NCBI RefSeq assembly: GCF_035046485.1
Contig: NC_085137.1
Span: 39,671,066 to 39,735,065, forward strand
DNA length: 64,000 bases
Direction: 5' to 3'
Origin: Aedes albopictus
Lineage: Eukaryota > Arthropoda > Insecta > Diptera > Culicidae
Under the pieces are notes generated by a model, which was given only the letters and a program-made list of their open reading frames with translations, was not told where the DNA came from and ran no database searches. Each line of letters begins with the position of its first letter. Position 1 is the stretch's first letter. Below, piece by piece: positions 11,961 through 21,500 of this stretch. The translations under genes and the position numbers were made by a program.

Positions 11961-12510
11961 TTTTTTTTTTCTAGGATTCCTCCAGAAATTCTTATTGGGG
12001 TTCTTCTAGAAAATCTTTCCGGTATTCCTCCAGGAGCTTTTTTTCTGAGATTCCTCAACAAATTCCGTCTGGTATACCCCAAGAAGATCATTCTGAAATT
12101 CTCCATGAAGTTCTCTTTGGAATTCGTAAAAAGTGTCTTTGGAAATTTCTTCAGAAGTTTGTACCCTTCAGGGATTCCTGCTGAAGTTTATTATCGGCTT
12201 CCTTCTAGGATTCCTCCAGGAGTTGCTTGTACGATTCTTTAAGGAGTTACATAGCTGAGGGATTCCTCCAGAAGTTCGTTCTAGGCTTCGTCCAGAAGTA
12301 TGTTCTGGCTGGGTTTCCTGTAGAAGTTCCTTCTGGGATTCTTCCTGAAATTCCTTCCGGGATTCCTCCTAAAACTTTCAAATGTCTTCTGGGATTCCCC
12401 CAGCACTCAGCAGTGCTTTCAGGAGTACCTTCTGTGAATTCAGCAGAAGTTCCTTCTAGGATGCTCAAGAAGTACCTGGGTTTCCTCCAAAAGTACCTTC
12501 TATGATTCAT
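11961..12510. repeat. degenerate TTCCTCCAGAAGTTC-type repeat swarm, part 1
   Basis: Roughly 15-30-bp degenerate units of the form GGGATTCCTCCAGAAGTTCC repeat through the segment. Translations give spurious peptides such as SGIPPEIPSGIPP. Such swarms are common in Aedes DNA, which is background knowledge. No gene. Confidence 0.75.
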
Positions 12511-13304
12511 AAAGGCCTCATAAGGACTGTATCGGAAATTAACTATATACGTTCACAACTGCCTAAAAAGTAATTTGTTCGAAATAAACATAACTTTATT
12601 TTTGGAGATACTATAAATATCTTTTAAATAAGAATGGCAGTTTTGAATTTCAAAAAATATCCATTTAACTAGAACTTTTATCTCAAAGATTGCACATATG
12701 TTTTTAAAATTTTGGACACCTCCTAAAAATTTGAAATTGCGAAAACAGTGGGAAAATATTAAAAATTTTCTTTTATTTTTGCGCAAATATATTCTTTTCC
12801 AGAATGCCCATGATATATAAAAATCATTTTCATCAAGAAAAATTTTCTCCGCAGTTTAGTGCAGTTGTTAAAAATAAAAAAAAAAACATTTTTCGAGGAA
12901 CTCTTTTTTATGCGTTTTCAATGAACGATTACGCAAATAAAAAATAAATAAAGTTAAAAATTCGCATTTTTTAATTGGGCATGTATTTAAATTAATTAAA
13001 GAGGTAGTTTTTTCAGAGAACGGAATTTTATAACCTCTGAAGATATTTTAAACAGAGCGTCAAAGTTCGACCAAAAAGTAGGTGTTTTTTGGCCAATCCC
13101 GGGATAGAGGTTTTTCTATTCAAAATAAGAATTTTAAAAGTCAATGAGTGATATGTTATGTGTACATAACTGCTAGTGATAATCTGTGATAATCATTATT
13201 TTCCAGATTTTTTTCCGTATATTTTTTTTCGCTACAAATTATTGCAACGTTAAAAAAAAATTAAAAATAATGTAGTTTGTACAGATTGTTATTTGGTGTG
13301 GTGT
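12511..13304. other. AT-rich noncoding stretch
   Basis: Strongly AT-rich with A and T homopolymer runs. A 77-codon minus-strand frame (12553-12786) is low complexity and not credible. I see no gene, RNA or clear mobile-element boundary. Confidence 0.5.
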
Positions 13305-13505
13305 ACTCATAGAACCAGGGCCCAAATAGCCACAGCTGTAAAGGCGTGGGTATCCAGCATGACCCTGCTGGGGATGACGGGTTCAATTCCCGGTCGGTCC
13401 AGGATCTTTTCGATTGACCCGTGGAAGCATGAGGTAGGGAGTTGTGAGGACCAGAGCTATGTTAGACGCTCTCCTAATCGACTCACCGTTTTGCAGTCCA
13501 CTTGA
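13305..13505 (+). mobile_element. tRNA-derived SINE
   Basis: A polymerase III type internal promoter is visible: an A-box-like TAGCCACAGCTG at 13327-13338 and a B box GGTTCAATTCC at 13380-13390, followed by a non-tRNA body (GGATCTTTTCGATTGACCCG onward). The spacing fits a tRNA-related SINE head. It does not fold as a clean tRNA, so it is not a tRNA gene. Feilai-type tRNA SINEs are known in Aedes; exact family membership is not established. Confidence 0.65.
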
Positions 13506-14106
13506 AGTTCCTCACGGAATTCCTCCTGTGATTCAACCAGAGATTTCTCCAAGAATTTCGTCATGAATTTCTTCCGGGAATTTTTCCAACAATTCCTGTA
13601 ATAATTTCTCCAAGGATACCTTCAAATATTGCTCTCGAAAATCCTCCAGGAATACATGTTGGGATTCCTCCAGAAATTCTTCTTGAGACACATTAAGAGA
13701 TTTCTTCATGAATTCCTCCAGAAATATCTCCTGTGGTTCCTCCAGAGATTATTCTAAGGATTCCTCCAGAAATTTCTTCGAATATTCATCCAAGATCTCT
13801 CCTGGAAATAACACTAGAATTTCTTGCTGGGATTCCTCCAGCAATCCGGCTGTAATTAATTGTAAATAGTTTAGTATTCCTACTGGAAATCATCTTGAGA
13901 TTATTTTAAGAACTACTGCTGGGATTACTCCAGGACTGCTACTGCGATTCCATTAGACATTTCTGCTAGGAATCCTCCTGGATTTTTTTCTGAGTTTCCC
14001 ATGCAATACTGCAGGGAATCCTTCAGCAATTCCTGGAGGACCTCGTAGAGAATAGGAGATATTCCTGATGAAAATGATTGAGAAATCTCGGCAAGAATTC
14101 CCGAAG
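13506..14106. repeat. TTCCTCCAGAAATTC-type repeat swarm, part 2
   Basis: Dozens of degenerate GGATTCCTCCAGAAATTC/AATTCCTGGAGG units in both apparent orientations. Continues the kind of sequence at 11961-12510 on the far side of the SINE. No gene. Confidence 0.75.
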
Positions 14107-14149
14107 AATTGTCGAATCGAGTCACTTGCCGTGCAGAATTAGCACAAAT
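14107..14149 (-). repeat. recurring TTGTGCTCATTCTGCAC terminus motif, copy 2
   Basis: Read on the minus strand: ATTTGTGCTAATTCTGCACG then GCAAGTGACTCGATTCGACA. It abuts the LINE reverse-transcriptase remnant exactly at its VDHIC codons, so the join is a breakpoint between two elements. Confidence 0.55.
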
Positions 14150-14352
14150 ATGGTCCACACAGGATCGTCCGGCACGGAATCCTGCTTGCTGCCGTCGGAG
14201 AGTTGGGTCAATGTTCTTCTGTATCCGGTTAAGGATCATTTTGCAGAGGACTTCGAGAACGATACACAATAACATGATGTCCGTCAATTATCGCATAAAA
14301 TCAGATCACCCTTTTTGGGTACTAACACGCCTTGCATCCAAGAAGTTTCCTA
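14148..14352 (-). pseudogene. non-LTR retrotransposon reverse transcriptase fragment
   Basis: Reading the minus strand gives WMQGVLVPKKGDLILCDN, then a stop where a Trp is expected, a frame change, then LCKMILNRIQ and RRQQAGFRAGRSCVDHIC. The sequence KKGDLx(n)NWRGIxLL...ILNRI...QAGFRxGRSC.D.I is a signature of the N-terminal palm/fingers of LINE-type reverse transcriptases. Only about 65 codons remain; the YxDD box, endonuclease and tail are absent. It ends where the TTGTGCTCATTCTGCAC motif begins. Dead fragment. Confidence 0.75.
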
Positions 14353-14989
14353 GTAATTCCTTTTGGAAATCGACTTGAGATTCTTTAAATAATTCTAATT
14401 GTGATTGTTCAGGAATACTGTTGGGATTTATTTAGATTTCTAATAGAACCTTCATGGTGGGTTTTTCTGGGACTCCTCAGACAATTCCTGCTGGAAATTC
14501 TTCAGGAATTTTCCGGAGGACTTCCAAGAGCAATTACTGGAGCAATCCTAGCTAGAAATGTTTGAGAAATCTCACCATGAATTCCTGGAAAACTTCCTAA
14601 AGGAATCCTTGAAGAAGGAATCACTAGATTAATTTCTATTTCAATCCTTATAAATTATTATTTACTCTTTATTATAGGGATTTTCAGCCCGAGGCTGGTT
14701 CATCCCCATCGGAATCCTTTTAAAAATCTCTGGAGGAAAGATTTCTCTGGGTATTCCTCCAAGAGTACCTGAAGAGGTTCTATAGATATTCCTGCTGAGA
14801 TTGCCGAAAAGTTCCAGGAATTTATCCAGGGAGACCACTTGAAATTCATTCAGGGTATTCCTGAATTCATCAGGGTATTCCTGTGATTTATCAAGGGATT
14901 TCTCCAAGGATTTCTTCGAGAATTGCTTCAGGTTTTTTTGAAAAAAATCCGCAATAACTTCTGCAGTGATTTCTCCAAGAATTCCTTCA
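14353..14989. repeat. TTCCTCCAGAAATTC-type repeat swarm, part 3
   Basis: More degenerate TCCTGCTGGAAATTC/AAGGATTTC units around AT-rich sequence. The minus-strand frame at 14662-14907 translates the repeats and is not a gene. Confidence 0.65.
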
Positions 14990-15155
14990 GATGTTGCCCA
15001 TGGGCGAAACTACGAATGTTTTTCCAGGGGGTGCACCACAAACAAATATTCATTAGTTTATCCATTCATCATTCATCGCCCCATATCTCACAGCAATGCA
15101 TTTAAATTCTAGGGGGTGCCTGGCACCCCCAGTAGTTTCGCCTATGATGTTGCCC
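14990..15155. mobile_element. MULE-like MITE with 10-bp target duplication
   Basis: The element occupies 15000-15145. It begins ATGGGCGAAACTAC and ends GTAGTTTCGCCTAT, a 14-bp inverted repeat with one mismatch. It is flanked by an exact 10-bp direct duplication, GATGTTGCCC (14990-14999 and 15146-15155). A second inner pairing (GGGGGTGC...GCACCCCC near 15112-15130) gives a hairpin. At 146 bp it is non-autonomous. A 9-11-bp duplication is characteristic of Mutator-like elements, so that superfamily is likely, but no transposase is present to confirm it. Confidence 0.75.
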
Positions 15156-15360
15156 TCGGGAACCCTTCACGAATGCCTGCTGCGTTTTATCCAGAAATTC
15201 TTCTTGTAACACCTCAAAGGATTTCTACATGGATTACTCCAGAAATTCCTTCTGAGGTTCCTCCGAACGTTCCTCCTGTGGATCATCCAGAGATGTTTCC
15301 AAGGATTTCTCCAGGAACTCCTCTTGGGATTCTTACAGGAATTTCTCCAAGGATTCATTA
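15156..15360. repeat. TTCCTCCAGAAATTC-type repeat swarm, part 4
   Basis: Continues the degenerate GGATTTCTCCAGGAACTCC repeats into which the MULE-like MITE inserted. No gene. Confidence 0.7.
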
Positions 15361-16309
15361 AGGACAAACGTCTTGAAATCCCGCTTCAACAGTGCATCAC
15401 AACTTCAAACGCACAAATCTCAAGAAGCAAACTTCACACAACAGTGTATTTCATTATTCTATTCTTGCTCACTCGTAATAAGCTTAAAATAAGAAGATCA
15501 GGTGTGATGGTTTTGTTTACGAAGAGATTTGTGCCCTCAAAATCGTGAGTAGGTGCCAAAGTCGGCCATTGTGGCGGCCATTTTGGGATTCTAACAAGCC
15601 TGTCCTTAAAGATTTCTTCTGATATTACCACTAGAAATTCTTGCTGGGATTCCTCTATATGTTTAATATGCTTCAAATGAACAATATGGAAGAATATCTA
15701 GGGAATTTCTGGTGAATCCCCTGGAAAAATCCCTAGATGAATTTCTGAAGCAATCCATGGAGAAGCTACAGCAGAGATTGCTAGATCAAGAATACTTGGA
15801 GGACTCCCAGCAATACATATAGTTGCTGGTTGAGATGCAGGCTTTGTTTCAGTTGAAACGCTATTCCAAGAAGAAGAAAAAATAAAAAGATTATTTCGTC
15901 ACAAAGAACAACTTTGTAGAACATACAAAAATCCCTAGAAATAATTTTAACGAAAAAATCTAAGACGTCGCCCACAAAAAAATGACATAAGCATCACATT
16001 CCATTAGAAATTATATATAGCTTTAAAATCGCTCTAAAACAAAATTTACTTTTCAAATTGGTTGATGTTAGAACATGATTCAGCATTTACTATCTTATAC
16101 TTCATAGTTGATGCAATTTAATTTTTTGAACTTTGGATGCGATTTTCTCGATTGTTTGTTTTTGTACATGGGACAATTATGCGTCCACCGGCAGATTAGG
16201 ACCTAATAAAAAAAACATATCAAATCTTCAGAATGCTCGGAATACCATAGGACTAACAGATGACTGGTTTTGACGTTCTGATCTCCTGTTTCGCAAAGTA
16301 TTTTTTCAA
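15361..16309. other. noncoding stretch
   Basis: AT-rich sequence with a GGCGGCCATTTTGGGATTC segment near 15570 and a few more TTCCTCCAG-type units at 15610-15740. Short frames show no recognisable domain. Confidence 0.4.
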
Positions 16310-16376
16310 AACATATCCTCAACAATAACAAATTGGAAGAATAAATCTTCAAATTTGTTATTGTTGAGGATATGTT
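16310..16376. repeat. perfect 25-bp inverted repeat (hairpin)
   Basis: The left arm 16310-16334 (AACATATCCTCAACAATAAC...) is exactly complementary to the right arm 16352-16376. Inside it, GAAGA (16336-16340) pairs with TCTTC (16346-16350) around a 5-nt ATAAA loop, so the RNA would form a ~31-bp stem with one mismatch. It could be a foldback remnant or a small-RNA precursor; the sequence alone does not decide. Confidence 0.85.
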
Positions 16377-17249
16377 CAATTATTGATTTGCAGAGGCCGC
16401 ATTGTGGTAAAGTCTCATAAAAAAAAATAATTGATTTAATTTATTAAAGATTTACGCACACTTTTAATGAACATATTTTCGAAGTCCATTTGCTGATATG
16501 CACAAGTATGCCCAGCTTATCGTGATGTAGATAAGTGGTTTTCAGCTTCCACAATCAGATGTTCGGAAACTTTTACTACACACGTTTCTGGCAAAGACAA
16601 TCTCCCAGCTTCTCTTCAGGTTCAGCAAGCATTGGTAGTCTGGATTTATTAATAAGTCAGGAATTTTTCCACAAAATATTGGAGTTATCTTTGGAGTATT
16701 CCGGAATTATTGTATGGACGGCATCTATTTTTCACATCTTAGGTCCCCATGCTTAATTAGTATCTCAAGTTTTTTTTACTAGCGTCTCAGTCAAGATTTT
16801 TTTAATTTAAACGAACTCATAAAGCAGGAATGCAGAGCGAAATTCCCTGTAATAAGCCCAAAAGAAAAATGAAAAATACTAGGAAACATCACAACCATAT
16901 GACTATCTAGAAGAATCCCTGATGAAATTTAAACCATTAAACTATTAAACTTTTGTTTTAAATTATATTGCATTAACATTTTGTAAAGCAATTATGGAAT
17001 ATATCCGGTAGCAAAATACATAGTCCCTAAATAGTTTATTTTGGATCATCATAAGCCTTTCAAATATTACACAGAAAACTAAACAAACTAAAGATTAAAT
17101 CTCTATGAGCGATATGTTTTTTGTTTCCAGTTTCTATTTATTCGTCTAAATACTTTTCAGCTCAGTTGAATCTCATGTTTTCACAAGCGGATGCTTCTAT
17201 AACGACACTCGTAGTACATTCAAGTCCACGATTACACAAGCAGGCTCAA
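16377..17249. other. AT-rich noncoding stretch
   Basis: No credible gene, RNA or mobile-element boundary. Short frames lack domains. Confidence 0.4.
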
Positions 17250-17863
17250 TTTTTGCAACTCTCCTTCCGCCCATGCCTTGCGGACACACATCCTCCTTCA
17301 ATCCCGAATAATTCATCAGGCAAACGCCTTCCATTTGCTCCTTGGCACGATCATCAAGATCTCCGTTTGGGGTGATTCCGTCCGTATGATCCTGTCGCTG
17401 AACATGTTACCGAAATCCAAGTTTCCGTTCCAGTTCCTGCCGGAAGCTGTTCGGTGCAGAACGGGCCTGCTCCTCTCGGTCACCTCCTGGCCGGCCAATG
17501 CATTGAAATGGTTTGGGAAGCGGTGGAGTATAAAGTTCGCACCAAGGCGCTGAGTTCACTTCTACTAAATATTCCGGCGTCGTTCGTTGAGCGATCGCTC
17601 TAGAACCTACGGCGATTCCTGAAGTTTCTTTCGAATTTCCGCTGTGAACTGGGCGTAGAATAATCAACGTTAACGAAATTTTTTTTCGCGGTGTTGGGAT
17701 GAGCAGGGGCTGCATGGAGTTTAACTGGAACCTACTGGATGCGCCCGCCGACAGTCGGTTGGACGATGTACCGTTCCATCTAAAAACACATGAAATATAC
17801 TTCAATATCGAGGAAATAACTAAATTAAGCCTAGTTTACAAAAATACTTACCGACCATTCCAT
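17250..17863 (-). pseudogene. possible decayed host-gene fragment with intron
   Basis: On the minus strand, ATGGAATGGTCG is followed by a consensus donor GTAAGT (17846-17851). A 72-bp putative intron runs to TTTTTAG (17780-17786). The next segment reads, in one frame, RWNGTSSNRLSAGASSRFQL and NSMQPLLIPTPRKK. Further on, in another frame, it reads LAGQEVTERSRPVLHR and NWNGNLDFGNMFSD. Coding-like, GC-rich runs in shifted frames suggest a broken gene copy. No family is recognised. It may come from the same donor gene as 11057-11760, but nothing proves this. Confidence 0.3.
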
Positions 17864-18115
17864 TAATTTGCGTTTAACTCTAGGCTTAACTTGATTCGAG
17901 TGCGCTCTCGACACCTGTTGAGGTTGCGACTCTTCTCACCCGCAAACGTCACTTGAAAGCGACGTTTGTCGATCAAAATCGACTACGAGAATGCGGTGAG
18001 AGTTCATCGGTGTTCACTCACATCGACTCTTCTCACCGCATTCGACTACGGGAATCGGGTGACGCATTCGACTCGACTTTCGTCACCTCATTCGAAGTGC
18101 AGAATGAGCACAAAT
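17864..18115 (-). repeat. TCGAC/GTGAGA-rich inverted motifs and terminus motif copy 3
   Basis: The minus strand reads ATTTGTGCTCATTCTGCACT at 18096-18115, then TCGAATGAGGTGACG. It is followed by repeated GTGAGAAGAGTCG and GACTACG(A/G)GAAT motifs in both orientations to about 17930. This is the third copy of the motif seen at 10411 and 14149, in the opposite orientation to the first. Confidence 0.5.
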
Positions 18116-18521
18116 ATCGGTAGGACGCGGACGAGTAGCAGGCCGGAATTCGGAGCAGCGCGAGTCCGAATAAGCCACCCCCTGGAACCGTGGATAGCGA
18201 GCCGAGGTTCCACGCCCGTACGCGAGTCGCCGTTGGAGACAAGGAAGGAGAGGTGGTGGAGCAGAAGGAGAAGGGGCCCCGCAACAGAAAAGGTCAGATA
18301 GAATTAAGAAAGTGGGAGTAGAAAGTGCCAGGAATAGCCTAGGAATGAAGCGTTGTTGAAGCAATAAACTGGTGTAGAAAGTGTAAAAGTGCTGTGGTTT
18401 TCCTCCATTTTGTACGGAAGTTACCTGCCCGCGAGTTAATTTGTATAGTGAACGTGCCGACCCTGAGGCCATTGAGTCGGGGAGTCTCTGTAGTACTCCC
18501 GACTGTCTACCCAATACTTAC
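18116..18521. other. right terminal segment of the composite insertion
   Basis: GC-rich sequence ending TGTCTACCCAATACTTACA at the satellite junction. AATAAA at 18363-18368 is followed by a GTGT-rich tract, compatible with a polyadenylation site reading rightward. A 143-codon minus-strand frame (18083-18514) has no recognisable domain and is probably incidental. Confidence 0.35.
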
Positions 18522-21500
18522 AAGTCTTTGCCCTTAGTAGATGCCTTGGGGTCTAAACTTAAGGTTTTGGAGGGAGACGTTCACTTTCTATCGGGCAGTT
18601 TTTGCCAAATGACGATTTAGGGTGGGTTACCCATATACAAGGAAAAATGGTTGTTAAATGTCAAACAGTTGTACCACACAAATTCAGTGAACTGGCCTCA
18701 AGTCTTTGCCCTTAGTAGATGACTTGGGGTCTAAACTTAAGGTTTAGGAGGGAGACGTTCACTTTCTATCGGGCAGTTTTTGCCAAATGACGATTTAGGG
18801 TGGGTTACCCGTATACAAGGAAAGTGGTTGTTAAAAGTCAAACATTTTTCCTACATGAAATCAGTGAACTGGTCTCAAGTCTTTGCCCTTAGAAGATGAC
18901 TTGGGGTCTAAACTTAAGGTTTAGGAGGGAGACGTTCACTTTCTATCGGGCAGTTTTTGCCAAATGACGATTTAGGGTGAGTTTCCTGTATACTAGGAAA
19001 AGTGGTTGTTAAATGTCAAACAGTTCTACCACACAGAATCAGTGAACTGGCCTCAAGTCTTTGCCCTTAGTAGATGCCTTGGGGTCTAAACTTAAGGTTT
19101 AGGAGGGAGACGTTCACTTTCTATCGGGCAGTTTTTGCCAAATGACGATTTAGGGTGGGTTACCCATATACAAGGAAAAGTGGTTGTTAAAAGTCAAACA
19201 GTTCTACCACACAAATTCAGTGAACTGGCCTCAAGTCTTTGCCCTTAGAAGATGCCTTGGGGTCTAAACTTAAGGTTTAGGAGGGAGACATTCACTTTCT
19301 ATCGGGCAGTTTTTGCCAAATGACGATTTAGGGTGAGTTTCCTGTATACTAGGAAAAGTGGTTGTTAAATGTCAAACAGTTCTACCACACAGAATCAGTG
19401 AACTGGCCTCAAGTCTTTGCCCTTAGTAGATGCATTGGGGTCTAAACTTAAGGTTTAGGAGGGAGACGTTCACTTTCTATCGGGCAGTTTTTGCCAAATG
19501 ACGATTTAGGGTGGGTTACCCATATACAAGGAAAAGTGGTTGTTAAAAGTCAAACATTTTTCCCACATGAAATCAGCGAACTGGCCTCAAGTCTTTGCTC
19601 TTAGTAGATGCCTTGGGGTCTAAACTTAAGGTTTAGGAGGAAGACGTTCACTTTCTATCGGGCAGTTTTTGCCAAATGACGATTTAGGGTGGGTTGCCCA
19701 TATACAAGGAAAGTGGTTGTTAAAAGTCAAACATTTTTCCTACATGAAAACAGTGAACTGGCCTCAAGTCTTTGCCCTTAGAAGATGACTTGGGGTCTAA
19801 ACTTAAGGTTTAGGAGGGAGACGTTCACTTTCTATCGGGCAGTTTTTGCCAAATGACGATTTAGGGTGGGTTACCCATATACAAGGAAAGTGGTTGTTAA
19901 AAGTCAAACATTTTTCGTACATGAAATCAGTGAACTGGCCTCAAGTCTTTGCCCTTAGAAGATGACTTGGGGTCTAAACTTAAGGTTTAGGAGGGAGACG
20001 TTCACTTTCTATCGGGCAGTTTTTGCCAAATGACGATTTAGGGTGGGTTACCCATATACAAGGAAAAGTGGTTGTTAAAAGTCAAACATTTTTCCTACAT
20101 GAAATCAGTGAACTGGCCTCAAGTCTTTGCCCTTAGAAGCTGACTTGGGGTCTAAACTTAAGGTTTTGGAGGGACACGTTCACTTTCTATCGGGCAGTTT
20201 TTGCCAAATGACGATTTAGGGTGGGTTATCCATATACTAGGAAAAGTGGTTGTTAAAAGTCAAACAGTTGTACCACACAAATTCAGTGAACTGGCCTCAA
20301 GTCTTTGCCCTTAGAAGATGACTTGGGGTCTAAACTTAAGGTTTAGGAGGGAGACGTTCACTTTCTATCGGGCAGTTTTTGCCAAATGACGATTTAGGCT
20401 GGGTTACCCATATACAAGGAAAAGTGGTTGTTAAAAGTCAAACAGTTGTACCACACAAATTCAGTGAACTGGCCTCAAGTCTTTGCCCTTAGTAGATGAC
20501 TTGGGGTCTTAACTTAAGGTTTAGGAGGGAGACGTTCACTTTCTATCGGGTAGTTTTTGCCAAATGACGATTTAGGGTGGGTTACCCATATACAAGGAAA
20601 AGTGGTTGTTAAAAGTCAAACAGTTCTACCACACAAATTCAGTGAACTGGCCTCAAGTCTTTGCCCTTAGAAGATGCCTTGGGGTCTAAACTTAAGGTTT
20701 AGGAGGGAGACATTCACTTTCTATAGGGCAGTTTTTGCCAAATGACGATTTAGGGTGAGTTTCCTGTATACTAGGAAAAGTGGTTGTTAAATGTCAAACA
20801 GTTGTACCACACAGAATCAGTGAACTGGCCTCAGGTCTTTGCCCTTAGTAGATGACTTGGGGTCTAAACTTAAGGTTTTGGAGGGAGACGTTCACTTTCT
20901 ATAGGGCAGTTTTTGCCAAATGACGATTTAGGGTGGGTTACCCATATACAAGGAAAAGTGGTTGTTAAAAGTCAAAAATTTTTCCTACATGAAATCAGCG
21001 AACTGGCCTCAAGTCTTTGCCCTTAGTAGATGCCTTGAGGTCTAAACTTAAGGTTTAGGAGGGAGACGTTCACTTTCTATCGGGCAGTTTTTGCCAAATG
21101 ACGATTTAGGGTGGGTTACCCATATACAAGGAAAAGTGGTTGTTAAAAGTCAAACAGTTCTACCACACAAATTCAGTGAACTGGCCTCAAGTCTTTGCCC
21201 TTAGTAGATGCACTGGGGTCTAAACTTAAGGTTTAGGAGGGAGACGTTCACTTTCTATCGGGCAGTTTTTTCCAAATGACGATTTAGGGTGGGTTACCCA
21301 TATACAAGGAAAAGTGGTTGTTAAAAGTCAAACATTTTTCCTACATGAAATCAGTGAACTGGCCTCAAGTCTTTGCCCTTAGAAGATGACTTGGGGTCTA
21401 AACTTAAGGTTTAGGAGGGAGACGTTCACTTTCTATCGGGCAGTTTTTGCCAAATGACGATTTAGGGTGGGTTACCCATATACAAGGAAAAGTGGTTGTT

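Larger units (their letters stand above)
9768..18521. mobile_element. 8.75-kb composite insertion in the satellite
   Basis: The satellite is interrupted within CTCAAGTCTTTGCC. The left junction is AAGTCT|GTAAGTGTTG and the right is CAATACTTAC|AAGTCT, so the native sequence is duplicated. It can be read as TGTAAGTGTTG...CAATACTTACA with a 4-bp AGTC duplication, the LTR-element style, or with 6 bp AAGTCT and GTAAGT ends. The terminal 11 bases are inverted repeats with one mismatch, but the adjoining ~400-600 bp of the two ends do not align as direct LTRs. The interior is a patchwork described in separate entries. Autonomous coding capacity is not visible. Confidence 0.6.

Noticed and set aside
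11958..12510. Overlapping ORFs on both strands with Pro/Gly/Ile repeats
   Set aside because: They translate the TTCCTCCAG-type repeat swarm; repetition in DNA explains the periodic peptides.
13305..13400. tRNA gene
   Set aside because: A and B box motifs are present, but the cloverleaf does not close and a SINE body follows, so a tRNA-derived SINE fits better.
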